A stretch of 64,000 bases of DNA from the NCBI GenBank assembly GCA_945957365.1, contig CAMFKI010000003.1, positions 1 to 64,000 of the forward strand, read 5' to 3'. How positions within the stretch are numbered: position 1 is the stretch's first letter; the number at the start of each line of letters is the position of its first letter. The translations under genes were made by a program, and so were the position numbers. The stretch is from an uncultured Alphaproteobacteria bacterium (lineage in GTDB: Bacteria > Pseudomonadota > Alphaproteobacteria > Rhizobiales > Aestuariivirgaceae). The notes under the pieces are model-generated. The model saw nothing but the letters and a program-made list of their open reading frames with translations. It was not told the origin of the DNA and ran no database searches. This document shows positions 1 through 8,328 of this stretch, in pieces.

Positions 1-119
1 GCGCCCGCGCCTCCCATTCTTCCCTGAGGGACAAATGCCACCCTCGCAAAGGATGACGCATGCCGGAACCCCGGCTCGCCGGCCCCCGTTTTGGGCCATC
101 GCAATTTCAGGAGGTTTGC

Positions 120-296
120 ATGCCCAAGGGTGACAAGTCGGCCTACACCGACAAGCAGAAGCGCAAGGCGGAGCACATCGAGGAGGGCTACGAGCAGCGC
201 GGCGTCTCCGAAAAGGAGGCCGAAAAGCGGGCCTGGGCCACCGTCAACAAGCAGGACGGCGGCGGCAAGAAGTCCGGCGCGGCCCGCAAGGGGTGA
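120..296 (+). CDS. Small Lys/Glu-rich cytosolic protein (KGDK family)
   Basis: A 58-residue highly charged protein with no signal peptide or membrane segment. It starts MPKGDKSAYTDKQ and ends in a Gly/Lys-rich tail. I recognise it as a small conserved alphaproteobacterial protein often annotated as a plasmid stabilization protein, but I know of no demonstrated function. The ATG at 120 is chosen because a strong Shine-Dalgarno (caggagg, ending near 115) sits just upstream. The longer in-frame start at 60 lacks one and would add 20 unrelated residues. It stands alone, followed by about 130 bp without a gene. Confidence 0.75.
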   Translation: MPKGDKSAYTDKQKRKAEHIEEGYEQRGVSEKEAEKRAWATVNKQDGGGKKSGAARKG

Positions 297-314
297 GGCT
301 CATCCTTAACGGTT

Positions 315-330
315 CGTCAAAATCTTGACG
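315..330. other. 6-bp perfect dyad CGTCAA-N4-TTGACG
   Basis: A perfect inverted repeat with a 4-base spacer, followed by ATATTT. It lies between the small KGDK gene and the lipoprotein gene at 426. It could be a weak terminator for the first gene or an operator, and the right arm also resembles a -35 box. The stem is short and only half GC, so confidence is low. Confidence 0.25.
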
Positions 331-425
331 ATATTTCAAGGTCTAGCGGGCATGGTCCGGGCTGCCCCGTGGGGTGGGCACGGTTGGTATCGAGGCCCGC
401 ACGGGGCTGGTTGAGGGGAGATCCG

Positions 426-845
426 ATGGGCTTGAAGATCAGGCGTGGACACGGTCTGGCGGTTTTGGCGCTGGTGGCGCTCGGGGTGGCAGGCTGTTCG
501 GGCTTTCCCGGAAGCGGCAAGTCGACCTCGATGGACACCGCCCCCCAGGGCATGACCGCCGCCGAAATCCGCACCACCCTCGCCGGCAAGAGCTGGCGCT
601 TCAAGGGCCCCAACAACACCGGCACCACGCTCTATGCCGATGACGGCTCCTCGCTGGTCGAGGTCGACGGCAAGGGCAAGACCAAGGGCAAGTGGATGAC
701 CAAGGACGGCCAGCTGTGCGAGAGCTTCGATCCCTCGCCGCCGTGGCTGCCGGGCGGCGTGCCGATGAGCTGCTACCCGTTCTCGCGCGGCGCCACGCCC
801 AACACCTACCAGGCCGGCAAGGCGGTGTTCTCGCTCGCCTCGTAA
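426..845 (+). CDS. Small secreted lipoprotein, paralogue of the one at 2400
   Basis: A 139-residue protein with a lipoprotein signal: a basic start (MGLKIRRG), a hydrophobic stretch and the lipobox VAGC, with the lipidated Cys near residue 21. The mature part contains the block GKSW, an acidic/Gly segment, KGKW and a Cys, so it resembles the lipoprotein encoded at 2400-2810 (GKTF...GKW...YCESW). The two are probably paralogues of a periplasmic family loosely like DUF995. That family assignment is uncertain. The start at 426 follows gaggggag; an in-frame ATG at 369 would bury the signal peptide. Function unknown. Confidence 0.75.
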   Translation: MGLKIRRGHGLAVLALVALGVAGCSGFPGSGKSTSMDTAPQGMTAAEIRTTLAGKSWRFKGPNNTGTTLYADDGSSLVEVDGKGKTKGKWMTKDGQLCESFDPSPPWLPGGVPMSCYPFSRGATPNTYQAGKAVFSLAS

Positions 846-962
846 GCGCCTGCCGCAAGGCAGGCCTGCGCCACATTTGAGCCACAGGCTCTCCCAAGTG
901 ATGCCCACGGCAGGCGGGATAGGCACGACCGGGACGGTTCCGTTTTGTTTGGGGTTGAGGAC

Positions 963-1649
963 ATGTTTTCGCGTCGCCGCCTGCTGCTCTCCGGTCTGGC
1001 TCTGGCACTCACCGGCCGCGCTGCCCTCGCCCAGTCCTATGGCGGCGAGGAGGATCCTTTCGGCGGCGGCGTCAACGACGGCGGCGGCCAGCTCTTCGAC
1101 CCTGCCCTGCTGCCGCCCGCCGAAAGCCCCATCGACTTTCCCGTGCCGGTCATCCCCGACCGCCGCATCAAGAAGCAGTTCCGCCGCCAGATGGTCGATT
1201 TCGACGGGCCGGAGGAGCCGGGCACCCTGGTGGTCGACCCCGACAACCGCTTTCTCTACCACGTGCTCGCCTATGGCAGCGCCATGCGCTACGGCGTCGG
1301 CGTGGGCCGCGCCGGCTTCGCCTGGGCGGGCCATGCCCAGGTCGGCATGAAGCGGCGCTGGCCGCGCTGGGTGCCCCCGGCCGAGATGGTCGAGCGCGAT
1401 CCCCGGGCCCGGCAATGGGTCAACGGCCAGCCCGGCGGCCCCGACAATCCGTTGGGCGCGCGCGCCCTCTACCTCTATGCCGGCGGGCAGGATACGATGT
1501 ACCGCATCCATGGCACCAACCAGCCGGACTCGATCGGCAAGGCCATGTCATCGGGCTGCATCCGCATGCTGAACCAGGACATCGCCGAACTCTATGACCA
1601 GGTCGTCGTCGGCACGCCGGTCACCGTGCGCCCGTCGCAGGGCGCGTGA
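963..1649 (+). CDS. L,D-transpeptidase (YkuD fold)
   Basis: A 228-residue exported enzyme. The N-terminus MFSRRRLLLSG followed by a hydrophobic run to AALA looks like a twin-arginine-type signal peptide. The catalytic YkuD motif is present: His183 in HGTN and Cys199 in SSGCIRM. L,D-transpeptidases form 3-3 peptidoglycan cross-links or attach proteins to peptidoglycan in the periplasm. The ATG at 963 fits the signal peptide and follows ttgagga. The stop overlaps the start of the HAD gene (TGATG), so the two are probably translationally coupled. The flanking small lipoproteins suggest an envelope locus. Confidence 0.9.
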   Translation: MFSRRRLLLSGLALALTGRAALAQSYGGEEDPFGGGVNDGGGQLFDPALLPPAESPIDFPVPVIPDRRIKKQFRRQMVDFDGPEEPGTLVVDPDNRFLYHVLAYGSAMRYGVGVGRAGFAWAGHAQVGMKRRWPRWVPPAEMVERDPRARQWVNGQPGGPDNPLGARALYLYAGGQDTMYRIHGTNQPDSIGKAMSSGCIRMLNQDIAELYDQVVVGTPVTVRPSQGA

Positions 1650-2347
1650 TGGCGGGTCTCAGCACCATCGGCTTCGACGCGGATGACACGCTGTGGCAGA
1701 ACGAGACCTTCTTCCGCCTGACCGAGCAGCGCTTCGCCGAGCTCTTGTCCGGGCATGGTGCGCACGAGGTGATTTCGGCGAAGCTGCTCGCCGCCGAGCG
1801 CCGCAACCTCGGCTTCTATGGCTTCGGCGTGAAGGGCTTCACCCTGTCGATGATCGAGACGGCGGTCGAGGTGACCAACGGCCAGGTGCCGGGCGCCGTC
1901 ATCGCCGAGATCCTGGGCTTCGGCCGCCAGATGCTGCAGAACCCGGTCGAGACCCTGCCCCATGCCCGCGAGACGCTGGCCGCACTGGCCGGGCAGTACC
2001 GCATCCTGCTGATCACCAAGGGCGACCTGTTCGACCAGGAGCGCAAGCTGGCGCAGTCGGGCCTCGGCGACTATTTCTCCGCCGTCGAGATCGTCAGCGA
2101 CAAGACGCCCGAGACCTACCGCCGCATCTTCACCCGCCATGGCGACGGGCCGGAGCGCGCGCTGATGGTGGGAAATTCGCTAAAATCCGACGTCGTCCCC
2201 GCCATCCGGGCCGGCAGCTGGGGGGTTCACGTTCCCCATGAGCTGACCTGGGTGCTGGAGCATGAGGAGGCGCCGGAGGCCGATCCGCGCTTCCGCCGCA
2301 TCCCCGACCTGGGCGCCCTTCCCGGGCTCCTGTCCCAAATCGCTTGA
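1649..2347 (+). CDS. HAD-family hydrolase
   Basis: A 232-residue cytosolic protein. HAD motif I is FDADDT, with nucleophile Asp10 and general acid Asp12. The motif II region is LLITKGD and the motif III/IV region MVGNSLKSDV, which together give a phosphatase-type HAD core with an alpha-helical cap. The substrate cannot be read from the sequence. The start ATG at 1649 overlaps the stop of the L,D-transpeptidase; a GTG at 1646 is in the same frame. The overlap suggests co-expression, but a functional link with peptidoglycan remodelling is only inferred. Confidence 0.85.
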   Translation: MAGLSTIGFDADDTLWQNETFFRLTEQRFAELLSGHGAHEVISAKLLAAERRNLGFYGFGVKGFTLSMIETAVEVTNGQVPGAVIAEILGFGRQMLQNPVETLPHARETLAALAGQYRILLITKGDLFDQERKLAQSGLGDYFSAVEIVSDKTPETYRRIFTRHGDGPERALMVGNSLKSDVVPAIRAGSWGVHVPHELTWVLEHEEAPEADPRFRRIPDLGALPGLLSQIA

Positions 2348-2399
2348 AGGCCCCCGCCGCCTGTGGCACATGCGGCCAACCCCTCCGAGGACAACCAAC

Positions 2400-2810
2400 T
2401 TGAACGCCCGTCTCCTTCGTACCCTGACAGTCGCGGCCCTCGCCCTGTCGCTCGCCGCCTGCGCCACCGGCCCCAAGGGCGTGCGCATCACCAACAACGG
2501 CCAGTCCGCCACCACTGCCAAGACGCCGGTGCCGATCACCAACTTTACGGCGGACCAGATCAAGGCGGCCATCGTCGGCAAGACCTTCCAGTACACGAGG
2601 CCCGACGGCAATGGCTTCGTCACCTACAACGCCGACGGCACCTTCAGCTTCCAGGACGACGCCAAGGGCGGCGGCGTCGGCAAGTGGACCGCCAACGGCA
2701 CGCAGTATTGCGAGTCCTGGGGCAAGGGCCTGCCGGAGTGCGGCGTGTTCAAGAACACCGGTGACGCCTACTTCGCCTCCAACTCGCGCCTCGTCGAGAT
2801 GAAGACGTAA
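2400..2810 (+). CDS. Small secreted lipoprotein, paralogue of the one at 426
   Basis: A 136-residue lipoprotein. I chose a TTG start at 2400 because it gives a textbook lipoprotein signal (MNARLLRTL, hydrophobic core, lipobox LAAC) and follows an AGGA. An upstream ATG at 2370 would add ten residues ahead of that signal. The mature part carries GKTFQY, an Asn/Gly-rich turn, GKW and YCESW, matching the block order of the lipoprotein at 426-845. It lies 52 bp downstream of the HAD gene and may be in the same transcript. Function unknown. Confidence 0.75.
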   Translation: MNARLLRTLTVAALALSLAACATGPKGVRITNNGQSATTAKTPVPITNFTADQIKAAIVGKTFQYTRPDGNGFVTYNADGTFSFQDDAKGGGVGKWTANGTQYCESWGKGLPECGVFKNTGDAYFASNSRLVEMKT

Positions 2811-2824
2811 GGCCTCGCCCGCCG

Positions 2825-3466
2825 CTACGCGTTCAGGAACGGATTGGTCTGGCGCTCGGTGCCGATCTGGCAGGGCTCGCCATGGCCCGGCAGGCATACG
2901 ACGTCGTCACCCAGCGGATAGAGCTTCTCCCGGATCGAGCGCAGCAGCGTTGCGTGATCGCCGCGCGGAAAGTCGGTGCGCCCGACGGAGCCCTTGAACA
3001 GCACGTCGCCCACCAGGGCGAAGCGGTTGGCCTCGTTGAAGAACACGACCGAGCCCGGCGTATGCCCCGGCGCCTCGTAGACCTTGAAGCTGAGATCGCC
3101 CACCGTGACGGTGGCGCCCTCCTTCAGCCAGCGGTCCGGAGTCACCGCACGCACCCCGGTCATGCCGTAGCCCGCACCCGACTGCGGCAGCGCCTCCAGA
3201 AGAAAGGTGTCCTCGACGTGAGGTCCCTCGATCGGCACGCCCAGCGTCTCGGCCAGTTCCGCCGCACCGCCCGCATGGTCGATGTGGCCATGGGTGAGCA
3301 GGATCTTCTCCACCGCGATGCCCGACTGCTTGATCGCCGCGAGGATCACCGGCACGTCGCCGCCGGGATCGACGATGGCGCCCACCTTCTTCGTCTCGTC
3401 ATAGACAAGCGAGCAGTTCTGCTGGAACGGCGTGACCGGGATGATGAAGGCTTTCAGCTGTGTCAT
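2825..3466 (-). CDS. MBL-fold metallo-hydrolase (glyoxalase II-like, YcbL type)
   Basis: A 213-residue metallo-beta-lactamase-fold hydrolase with the signature THGHIDHAGG (His59, His61, Asp63, His64), a later GHTPGSV and the C-terminal metal ligand in LPGHGEP. It lacks the long C-terminal domain of true glyoxalase II, so it fits the short YcbL-like class that hydrolyses thioesters such as S-lactoylglutathione. The exact substrate is uncertain. The ATG at 3466 is where family similarity starts; an upstream in-frame ATG at 3556 adds 30 unlike residues. It is convergent with the lipoprotein gene and divergent from the MFS pair. Confidence 0.88.
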   Translation of the reverse strand: MTQLKAFIIPVTPFQQNCSLVYDETKKVGAIVDPGGDVPVILAAIKQSGIAVEKILLTHGHIDHAGGAAELAETLGVPIEGPHVEDTFLLEALPQSGAGYGMTGVRAVTPDRWLKEGATVTVGDLSFKVYEAPGHTPGSVVFFNEANRFALVGDVLFKGSVGRTDFPRGDHATLLRSIREKLYPLGDDVVCLPGHGEPCQIGTERQTNPFLNA

Positions 3467-3540
3467 GGCGGCACTGCATAGCTGCGCCCCAATCGGCACG
3501 CAACCGCCTTGCCCGGCACGGCGCGGCCCTCTAGAGCTTG

Positions 3541-3556
3541 TTGAACAGCAGTTCAA
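3541..3556. promoter_or_regulatory. Perfect palindrome abutting the first MFS start
   Basis: TTGAACAGCAGTTCAA is a perfect 6-bp dyad with a 4-base spacer, ending at the base before the ATG at 3557 and occupying the place where a Shine-Dalgarno would normally be. It could be an operator in the short divergent region (90 bp) between the MBL hydrolase and MFS genes, or an RNA hairpin controlling initiation. No regulator gene is adjacent. Confidence 0.4.
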
Positions 3557-4738
3557 ATGACCCCAGAGTCCATGTCAGCAGCCGAGAGCACATCGCGCAC
3601 CGGGAACATCATTGCCGCCCTGGCAACGGTGGGCGCCTGCGACATCGCCTTTGGCCTGACGCTGCAGCTGGTCCCCCTGCTGATGAACGAGCGCGGCTGG
3701 CCGGCCTGGGCGATCGGTCTCAACTCTGCCATGGGGCCCATCGGCATCCTGATGGCAGGGCCCTTCCTGCCGCGCGTCATCGGCCGTGTGGGCACGAAGC
3801 GCATCGTGCTGATCATCATCTGCGTCCTCGTCGTGAGCCTCGCCGCCATCAGTCGGCTCCCCGTGTGGATGTGGTTCCCGCTGCGCTTCTTCTTCGGCCT
3901 CTCGACGAGCGCGCTCTTCGTGGTGAGTGAAGCCTGGATCCTCTCTGCGGCGACCAGCGAGAACCGCGGACGGGTGATGGGGATCTACACCTCGCTGCTT
4001 TCGGTCACTTTCGCCACCGGACCTCTGATCCTGCCCTGGACCGGCATCGACGGCGCCCTGCCCTGGGGCATCGGCATCGCCTGCATCCTGCTGAGCATCA
4101 TACCCGTCACCTTCGTCAAGGTGAGCGACGATGAGTTCAAGATGCGCGAGGGTGGTACGGGATTCTTCGGCTTCGTCGCCCGCGCGCCCATGCTGCTCTG
4201 CGCCATCGCCGCGGCCACGCTGTTCGACAATGTGCTGATCGCGTTTTTCACCATCTATGGGATCCGCAGCGGGCTCGAGCTTGCGGTCGCCAGCCGTGTG
4301 CTGGGCATCGGCATCATCGGCAATCTGCTCCTGTCCTATCCGCTGGGATGGCTCGCCGACCACTGGTCGCGCCGGGCGGTGATGTTCCTGTCCGCGGGCC
4401 TTACGGTGCTTCTGTCGCTGAGCCTGCTCGTCACCATCACCCATTGGTCGGTATGGCCCATCATGATGGTGCTCTCTCCCATGGCCTTTGCCATCTATGT
4501 CGTGGGCCTCGCCACCATGGGCGACAGCTTCAAGGGACCGGACCTGATGGCCGGCACGGCCGCCGTCGCCGCCATGTGGGGCGTGGGCGGCCTCATCGGC
4601 CCGCCGGTGGCGGGGATCGCCATCGATCTGGTGGGGATCGATGCCGTGCCGGTGACGCTGGCCGGTTTCTATGTGCTGCTGCTCGTCGCCCTCGCGCTGA
4701 CCGGCGGCAAGCTGGTGAGAGGCACGGCCAATGGATAG
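3557..4738 (+). CDS. MFS transporter (first of a tandem pair)
   Basis: A 393-residue integral membrane protein with the hydrophobic pattern of a 12-helix major facilitator. Basic loops follow helices 2 and 8 (RVGTKR, WSRRAV), as in the MFS motif A positions. Substrate unknown. The start is uncertain: ATG 3557 has no Shine-Dalgarno and is preceded by a palindrome, and a second ATG lies 12 bases downstream. It overlaps the next MFS gene by 8 bp, and the two proteins are related along their length, so this is a tandem duplication kept in one operon. Confidence 0.88.
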   Translation: MTPESMSAAESTSRTGNIIAALATVGACDIAFGLTLQLVPLLMNERGWPAWAIGLNSAMGPIGILMAGPFLPRVIGRVGTKRIVLIIICVLVVSLAAISRLPVWMWFPLRFFFGLSTSALFVVSEAWILSAATSENRGRVMGIYTSLLSVTFATGPLILPWTGIDGALPWGIGIACILLSIIPVTFVKVSDDEFKMREGGTGFFGFVARAPMLLCAIAAATLFDNVLIAFFTIYGIRSGLELAVASRVLGIGIIGNLLLSYPLGWLADHWSRRAVMFLSAGLTVLLSLSLLVTITHWSVWPIMMVLSPMAFAIYVVGLATMGDSFKGPDLMAGTAAVAAMWGVGGLIGPPVAGIAIDLVGIDAVPVTLAGFYVLLLVALALTGGKLVRGTANG

Positions 4739-5879
4739 GCAGCGCCTGGTCAACCTGCTGGCGGCGATCTCGGCCATCACCGTGTTCGGCTTCACCTTCG
4801 GGCTGATGTTCCCGCTGCTGTCGCTGATCATGGAAAGTGAGGGCATTGCCTCGCAGTGGATCGGCTATAATTCGGCGATGCACCCGGTGGGCATCGTGCT
4901 GTCGATCTTCGCCATCACGCCGGTGGTGCGGCGCTTCGGCACCAAGCGTTCGGTGATTGCCAGCGGGTTGCTCACCGCGGCGGTGATCATTTCCTATCCC
5001 TTCCTGCCGGTGTTCTGGTGGTGGTTCGTGCTGCGGCTGCTGCAGGGTTTCTTCGTGTCGATCCTGTTCGCCATCAGCGAGGCGTGGATCGTCCGGTTCG
5101 CGGAAGGACCGTGGCGCTCGCGCATTCTCGCGATCTATTCGTCGATCTTCGCGTTGAGCTTCGGCTTCGGCCCCGCGATCATCAGCGTCACGGGCATCAA
5201 GGGCCATGCTCCCTTCCTCGTCGGCGTGACGATGCTGCTCATCGCCACCATTCCCATCTTCTTCGTCAAGGACGAGGAAGTGGACAGCGAGGACGAGACA
5301 CCGCTTTCGGTCCTCGGCTTCGCCCGCAAGGCGCCGATCCTGCTCTTCGCCGTCGGCATGTATGCCATCCTCGATGCGGCCAACCTGAGCTTCCTCGCGG
5401 TCTATGCGGTGAAGAAGGGCTTCGGCCAGGAGACCGCCGCGCTGGCGCTCACCGCCTTCGTGCTCGGCAACACCGTACTGCAGTTCCCCATCGGCTGGTT
5501 CGCAGACCACTTCCCCAAGCGCTGGGTGATGGTGGGCTGCGGCGTCATCTGCTGCCTGTGCTCGCTGCTGGTGCCTTTCGTGTTCGGGACCTGGGCCTTG
5601 TGGCCGGTACTGCCACTGATGGGCGCGACGTCGGCGGGCATCTATACGGTCTCGCTCGCCGAGCTGGGCGAGCGCTTCTCCGGCCATGAGCTGGTGGCGG
5701 GCACCGCGTCCTTCTCCACCATGTGGGGTGTCGGCGCACTGGTGGGATCGCTCGCGGCAGGCTGGTCCATTGCGGGCTTCGGGCCGGACGGCCTGCCCTT
5801 CAGCATGGCGGCGGTGTTCGCGGTGTTCATCGTCTCCGCGGTCATCAGCGCCACGCGGGAACGGCGGCAGACCGCGTGA
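4731..5879 (+). CDS. MFS transporter (second of a tandem pair)
   Basis: A 382-residue major facilitator paralogous to the preceding gene. Shared landmarks include WIGYNSAMHPVGI versus WAIGLNSAMGPIGI in helix 2, SEAWI in helix 4 and a GTASFSTMWGVGALVG versus GTAAVAAMWGVGGLIG block near helix 11. The ATG lies 8 bases inside the end of the first gene, so translation is probably coupled. Overlapping paralogous transporters sometimes work as a pair, but nothing here shows a heteromer. Substrate not recognised. Confidence 0.88.
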   Translation: MDRQRLVNLLAAISAITVFGFTFGLMFPLLSLIMESEGIASQWIGYNSAMHPVGIVLSIFAITPVVRRFGTKRSVIASGLLTAAVIISYPFLPVFWWWFVLRLLQGFFVSILFAISEAWIVRFAEGPWRSRILAIYSSIFALSFGFGPAIISVTGIKGHAPFLVGVTMLLIATIPIFFVKDEEVDSEDETPLSVLGFARKAPILLFAVGMYAILDAANLSFLAVYAVKKGFGQETAALALTAFVLGNTVLQFPIGWFADHFPKRWVMVGCGVICCLCSLLVPFVFGTWALWPVLPLMGATSAGIYTVSLAELGERFSGHELVAGTASFSTMWGVGALVGSLAAGWSIAGFGPDGLPFSMAAVFAVFIVSAVISATRERRQTA

Positions 5880-6013
5880 TCCTCGGCGCGGGAGCGGGTC
5901 CTGTCGGCCATCGGCCCAGGCAGCGCCTCCGCCACCCGTCTGGACTTTCATCGGCGGTGCGGTGATTGTGACCGCCCGTGAATCAGGCTCCTTCGCCACC
6001 AGGAACAGACGCC

Positions 6014-6949
6014 ATGCCCGACAAGACAGCCTCCAGCGAAGCGGCCCGCCAGCTTTCAACCATCCGTGACTTCCTGCGCTGGGCGCTCTCCGAGTTCCGC
6101 GCCGCCAAGGTGGTGCACGGCCACGGCACGACGTCCGCCACCGACGAGGCCGCCTTTCTCATCCTCGAGTCGCTGCGCCTGCCGGTCGATGACATCAACC
6201 CGTGGCTCGATGCCCGGCTGCTCGACAGCGAGAAGCAGGCGCTCGCCAGCCTCATCCGTGCACGGATCGACACCCGGATGCCGGCGGCCTATCTCGTGAA
6301 GCGGGCTTATATCCATGGCATCCCCTTCTACGTGGACGAAAGGGTGATCGTGCCGCGCTCCTACATCGGCGAGCTGATGTTCTCGGGGATCTTCGGCGGA
6401 GACGAGGCGCCGCTGATCGAGGACGTTTCCACGGTGACGAGCGTGCTCGACCTGTGCACCGGCTCCGGCTGCCTCGCCATCATCGCGGCCGGGACATTCC
6501 CCGATGCGGAGATCGATGCCGCAGACCTGTCGGCGGATGCACTGGAAGTGGCGCGCATCAATGTCGACGAGCATGATGTGGCGGACCGGGTGAACCTGCT
6601 GCAGGGCGATCTTTTCGAGGCCGTCGAGGGCCGGACATATGACCTGATCATCTCCAACCCGCCCTATGTGGCGGGCGGCGAGGTGCAGGCCTTTCCGCCG
6701 GAATACGGCCACGAGCCAGTGATGGCGCATCTGGGTGGCGAGGACGGCCTCGACCTCGTGCGGCGCATTCTTGCGCTCGTTGCCGACCACCTCAATCCGG
6801 GCGGCGGCCTGCTGTGCGAAATCGGCACCGGGCGCGAGCGCCTCGTCGACGAATTCCCGCAGCTGGACTTCCTGTGGCTCGATACCGAGGAATCCGAAGG
6901 CGAGGTGTTCTGGATCACCCGCGAGCAGCTGCTCGAAGCCGCGCTCTGA
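6014..6949 (+). CDS. prmB: Ribosomal protein L3 N5-glutamine methyltransferase PrmB
   Basis: A 311-residue SAM-dependent methyltransferase. It has an N-terminal helical domain, the SAM-binding VLDLCTGSGCLAI and the substrate-glutamine motif NPPY at about residue 215. This combination marks the HemK/PrmB class. The PrmB-like N-terminus (DFLRWALSEF) and PRSYIGEL segment favour PrmB, which methylates ribosomal protein L3, over release-factor methylase PrmC. The start at 6014 follows aggaacag at good spacing; a GTG at 5978 is the alternative. Its stop touches the stop of the convergent amidotransferase gene. Confidence 0.9.
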   Translation: MPDKTASSEAARQLSTIRDFLRWALSEFRAAKVVHGHGTTSATDEAAFLILESLRLPVDDINPWLDARLLDSEKQALASLIRARIDTRMPAAYLVKRAYIHGIPFYVDERVIVPRSYIGELMFSGIFGGDEAPLIEDVSTVTSVLDLCTGSGCLAIIAAGTFPDAEIDAADLSADALEVARINVDEHDVADRVNLLQGDLFEAVEGRTYDLIISNPPYVAGGEVQAFPPEYGHEPVMAHLGGEDGLDLVRRILALVADHLNPGGGLLCEIGTGRERLVDEFPQLDFLWLDTEESEGEVFWITREQLLEAAL

Positions 6950-7675
6950 TCAGCGCCGGAGACCCGACGCCGTGGCGAGATTGTCGTACATGGTCCTCGT
7001 CATGCGCCCCATCTGCGGCATGAGCGGGAAGAATTCCCGCACGAGGCGCGGATAGGCGCCCGCACCCCCATGCTTCTCGAGATTGGAAACATAGGACGGC
7101 AGCGACGACCAGCCCGCCACGGTCTGGGCCGAGAACTCGCAGTGGAACTGCGTGCTCATGGCATGCTCGCCCACGGCAAGCGCCTGCACCGGGGTCAGCG
7201 GCGAGGACGCCAGCACGCGGGCACCTTCCGGCACGCGCTTCACTTCCGCCATGTGCCACTGCATGACCTTGTGCGACGGCTCGAGTCCCTGAACCAGACG
7301 GTGCGCTCGAGCCTCCTCGTTGAGCGTCACGTCAAAGACGCCGACCTCTCCCTTTGCCGCGGGGCCAACCTCACCGCCAAGCGCGGTGGCGAGAAGCTGG
7401 TGTCCGAGACAGACGCCGAAATAGGGTCTGGCCCGTTCGGCCACCCATTCGCGGATCGCCTGCTTTTCGGCGACGAGCCAGGGATATTCATCTTCCTGCC
7501 AGGTATCCTGCGCGCCGCCCAGCACGAACAGGAAATCATAGGGCGCGAGCGGCGGGATCGCCTGACCTTCGAACAGGCGAACCGGCTCCGGCACCATGCC
7601 GTCCTCGGCGAAGAAGTCGAGGAACCGGCCGGGGTGGTCGTGGTCCATGTGCTGGAAAACCAATGCGCGCTTCAT
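6950..7675 (-). CDS. Class I glutamine amidotransferase (GMP synthase-like domain)
   Basis: A 241-residue stand-alone class I amidotransferase. The triad is visible: Cys89 in FGVCLGHQ, His178 in QFHCEF and Glu180. The usual QFHPE reads QFHCE here. Stand-alone proteins of this type hydrolyse glutamine or gamma-glutamyl compounds, but the physiological substrate cannot be stated. No partner synthase domain is attached or adjacent. The start ATG at 7675 is the first in a frame with immediate family similarity (ALVFQHM). Confidence 0.88.
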   Translation of the reverse strand: MKRALVFQHMDHDHPGRFLDFFAEDGMVPEPVRLFEGQAIPPLAPYDFLFVLGGAQDTWQEDEYPWLVAEKQAIREWVAERARPYFGVCLGHQLLATALGGEVGPAAKGEVGVFDVTLNEEARAHRLVQGLEPSHKVMQWHMAEVKRVPEGARVLASSPLTPVQALAVGEHAMSTQFHCEFSAQTVAGWSSLPSYVSNLEKHGGAGAYPRLVREFFPLMPQMGRMTRTMYDNLATASGLRR

Positions 7676-7839
7676 TCCAAAATCCTGCGGGCCGGGGAGT
7701 CGATGTGACCCGGGCGAACATTCGGAATGACGGAAAATCGACCCACTGTCGAGCCTCAGCGAAGAGACCCGATTACACTGCAGACACGCCCCGGGGCGGA
7801 GGAGCGGTCTTGCCCAGGGCCCGAGACGCCCTCAGGAAG

Positions 7840-8052
7840 TCAGTCGATCTGAAGGTTCACGGCCTGCGGGCCGCGGCCTTTCTTGTCCGGCTGGACTTCG
7901 AAGCTGATCTTCATGTTTTCCGAAAGTTCGGGGATACCGGAACGCTGCACGGCCGTGATATGCACGAACACGTCCTTGCTGCCATCCTCCGGAGAAATGA
8001 ACCCGTAACCCTTGGCTTGGTTGAAAAACTTGACAGTGCCGTTCTGGCGCAT
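7840..8052 (-). CDS. Cold-shock domain protein (CspA family)
   Basis: A 70-residue single cold-shock domain with RNP1 KGYGFI at residues 14-19 and RNP2 VFVHI shortly after. It binds single-stranded RNA or DNA and acts as an RNA chaperone. The ATG at 8052 is chosen from the family N-terminus (NGTVKFFN); gaggg lies about 11 bases upstream. An ATG at 8070 would add six residues. A 276-bp gap separates it from the divergent DUF922 gene. I could not identify a convincing promoter or cold-box there. Confidence 0.92.
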   Translation of the reverse strand: MRQNGTVKFFNQAKGYGFISPEDGSKDVFVHITAVQRSGIPELSENMKISFEVQPDKKGRGPQAVNLQID

Positions 8053-8328
8053 CGAAAGGGCGTCCCTCATCCAGTCGCTACCGATCATCCGACGCCGCCG
8101 CCTGCGAGGCAGCGCCAGACTTGCCTCAGCCGCGTCCCAATGGAAAGGCACTTTCCCCAAGTGAGGATACGGGTCTTGACCAGTTGAAAAGCACAGCCGA
8201 CATCCAGACCTTGCCGCCCGGACAAGTTTCATTATGAGCTACCCATGCAATATCGGCAAGAGGGGTCTTCCCGGCAGGCGGAGCTTGGCCCGGCCCGCCT
8301 GCGGCAGGTCGGAAAAGGGACGGTGGGT

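Noticed and set aside
3541..3556. LexA (SOS) box
   Set aside because: GAAC-N4-GTTC resembles the Gram-positive LexA site, but alphaproteobacterial LexA uses direct GTTC repeats, and the genes are not SOS-like.
5880..6013. Gene in the gap between the second MFS gene and prmB
   Set aside because: Only short frames without similarity or ribosome sites were seen; it is probably the prmB upstream region.
3575..6059. Long minus-strand frames opposite the two MFS genes
   Set aside because: Translations are Gln/His/Asp/Arg-rich shadows of membrane-protein codons; the plus-strand frames have clear membrane helices and MFS motifs.
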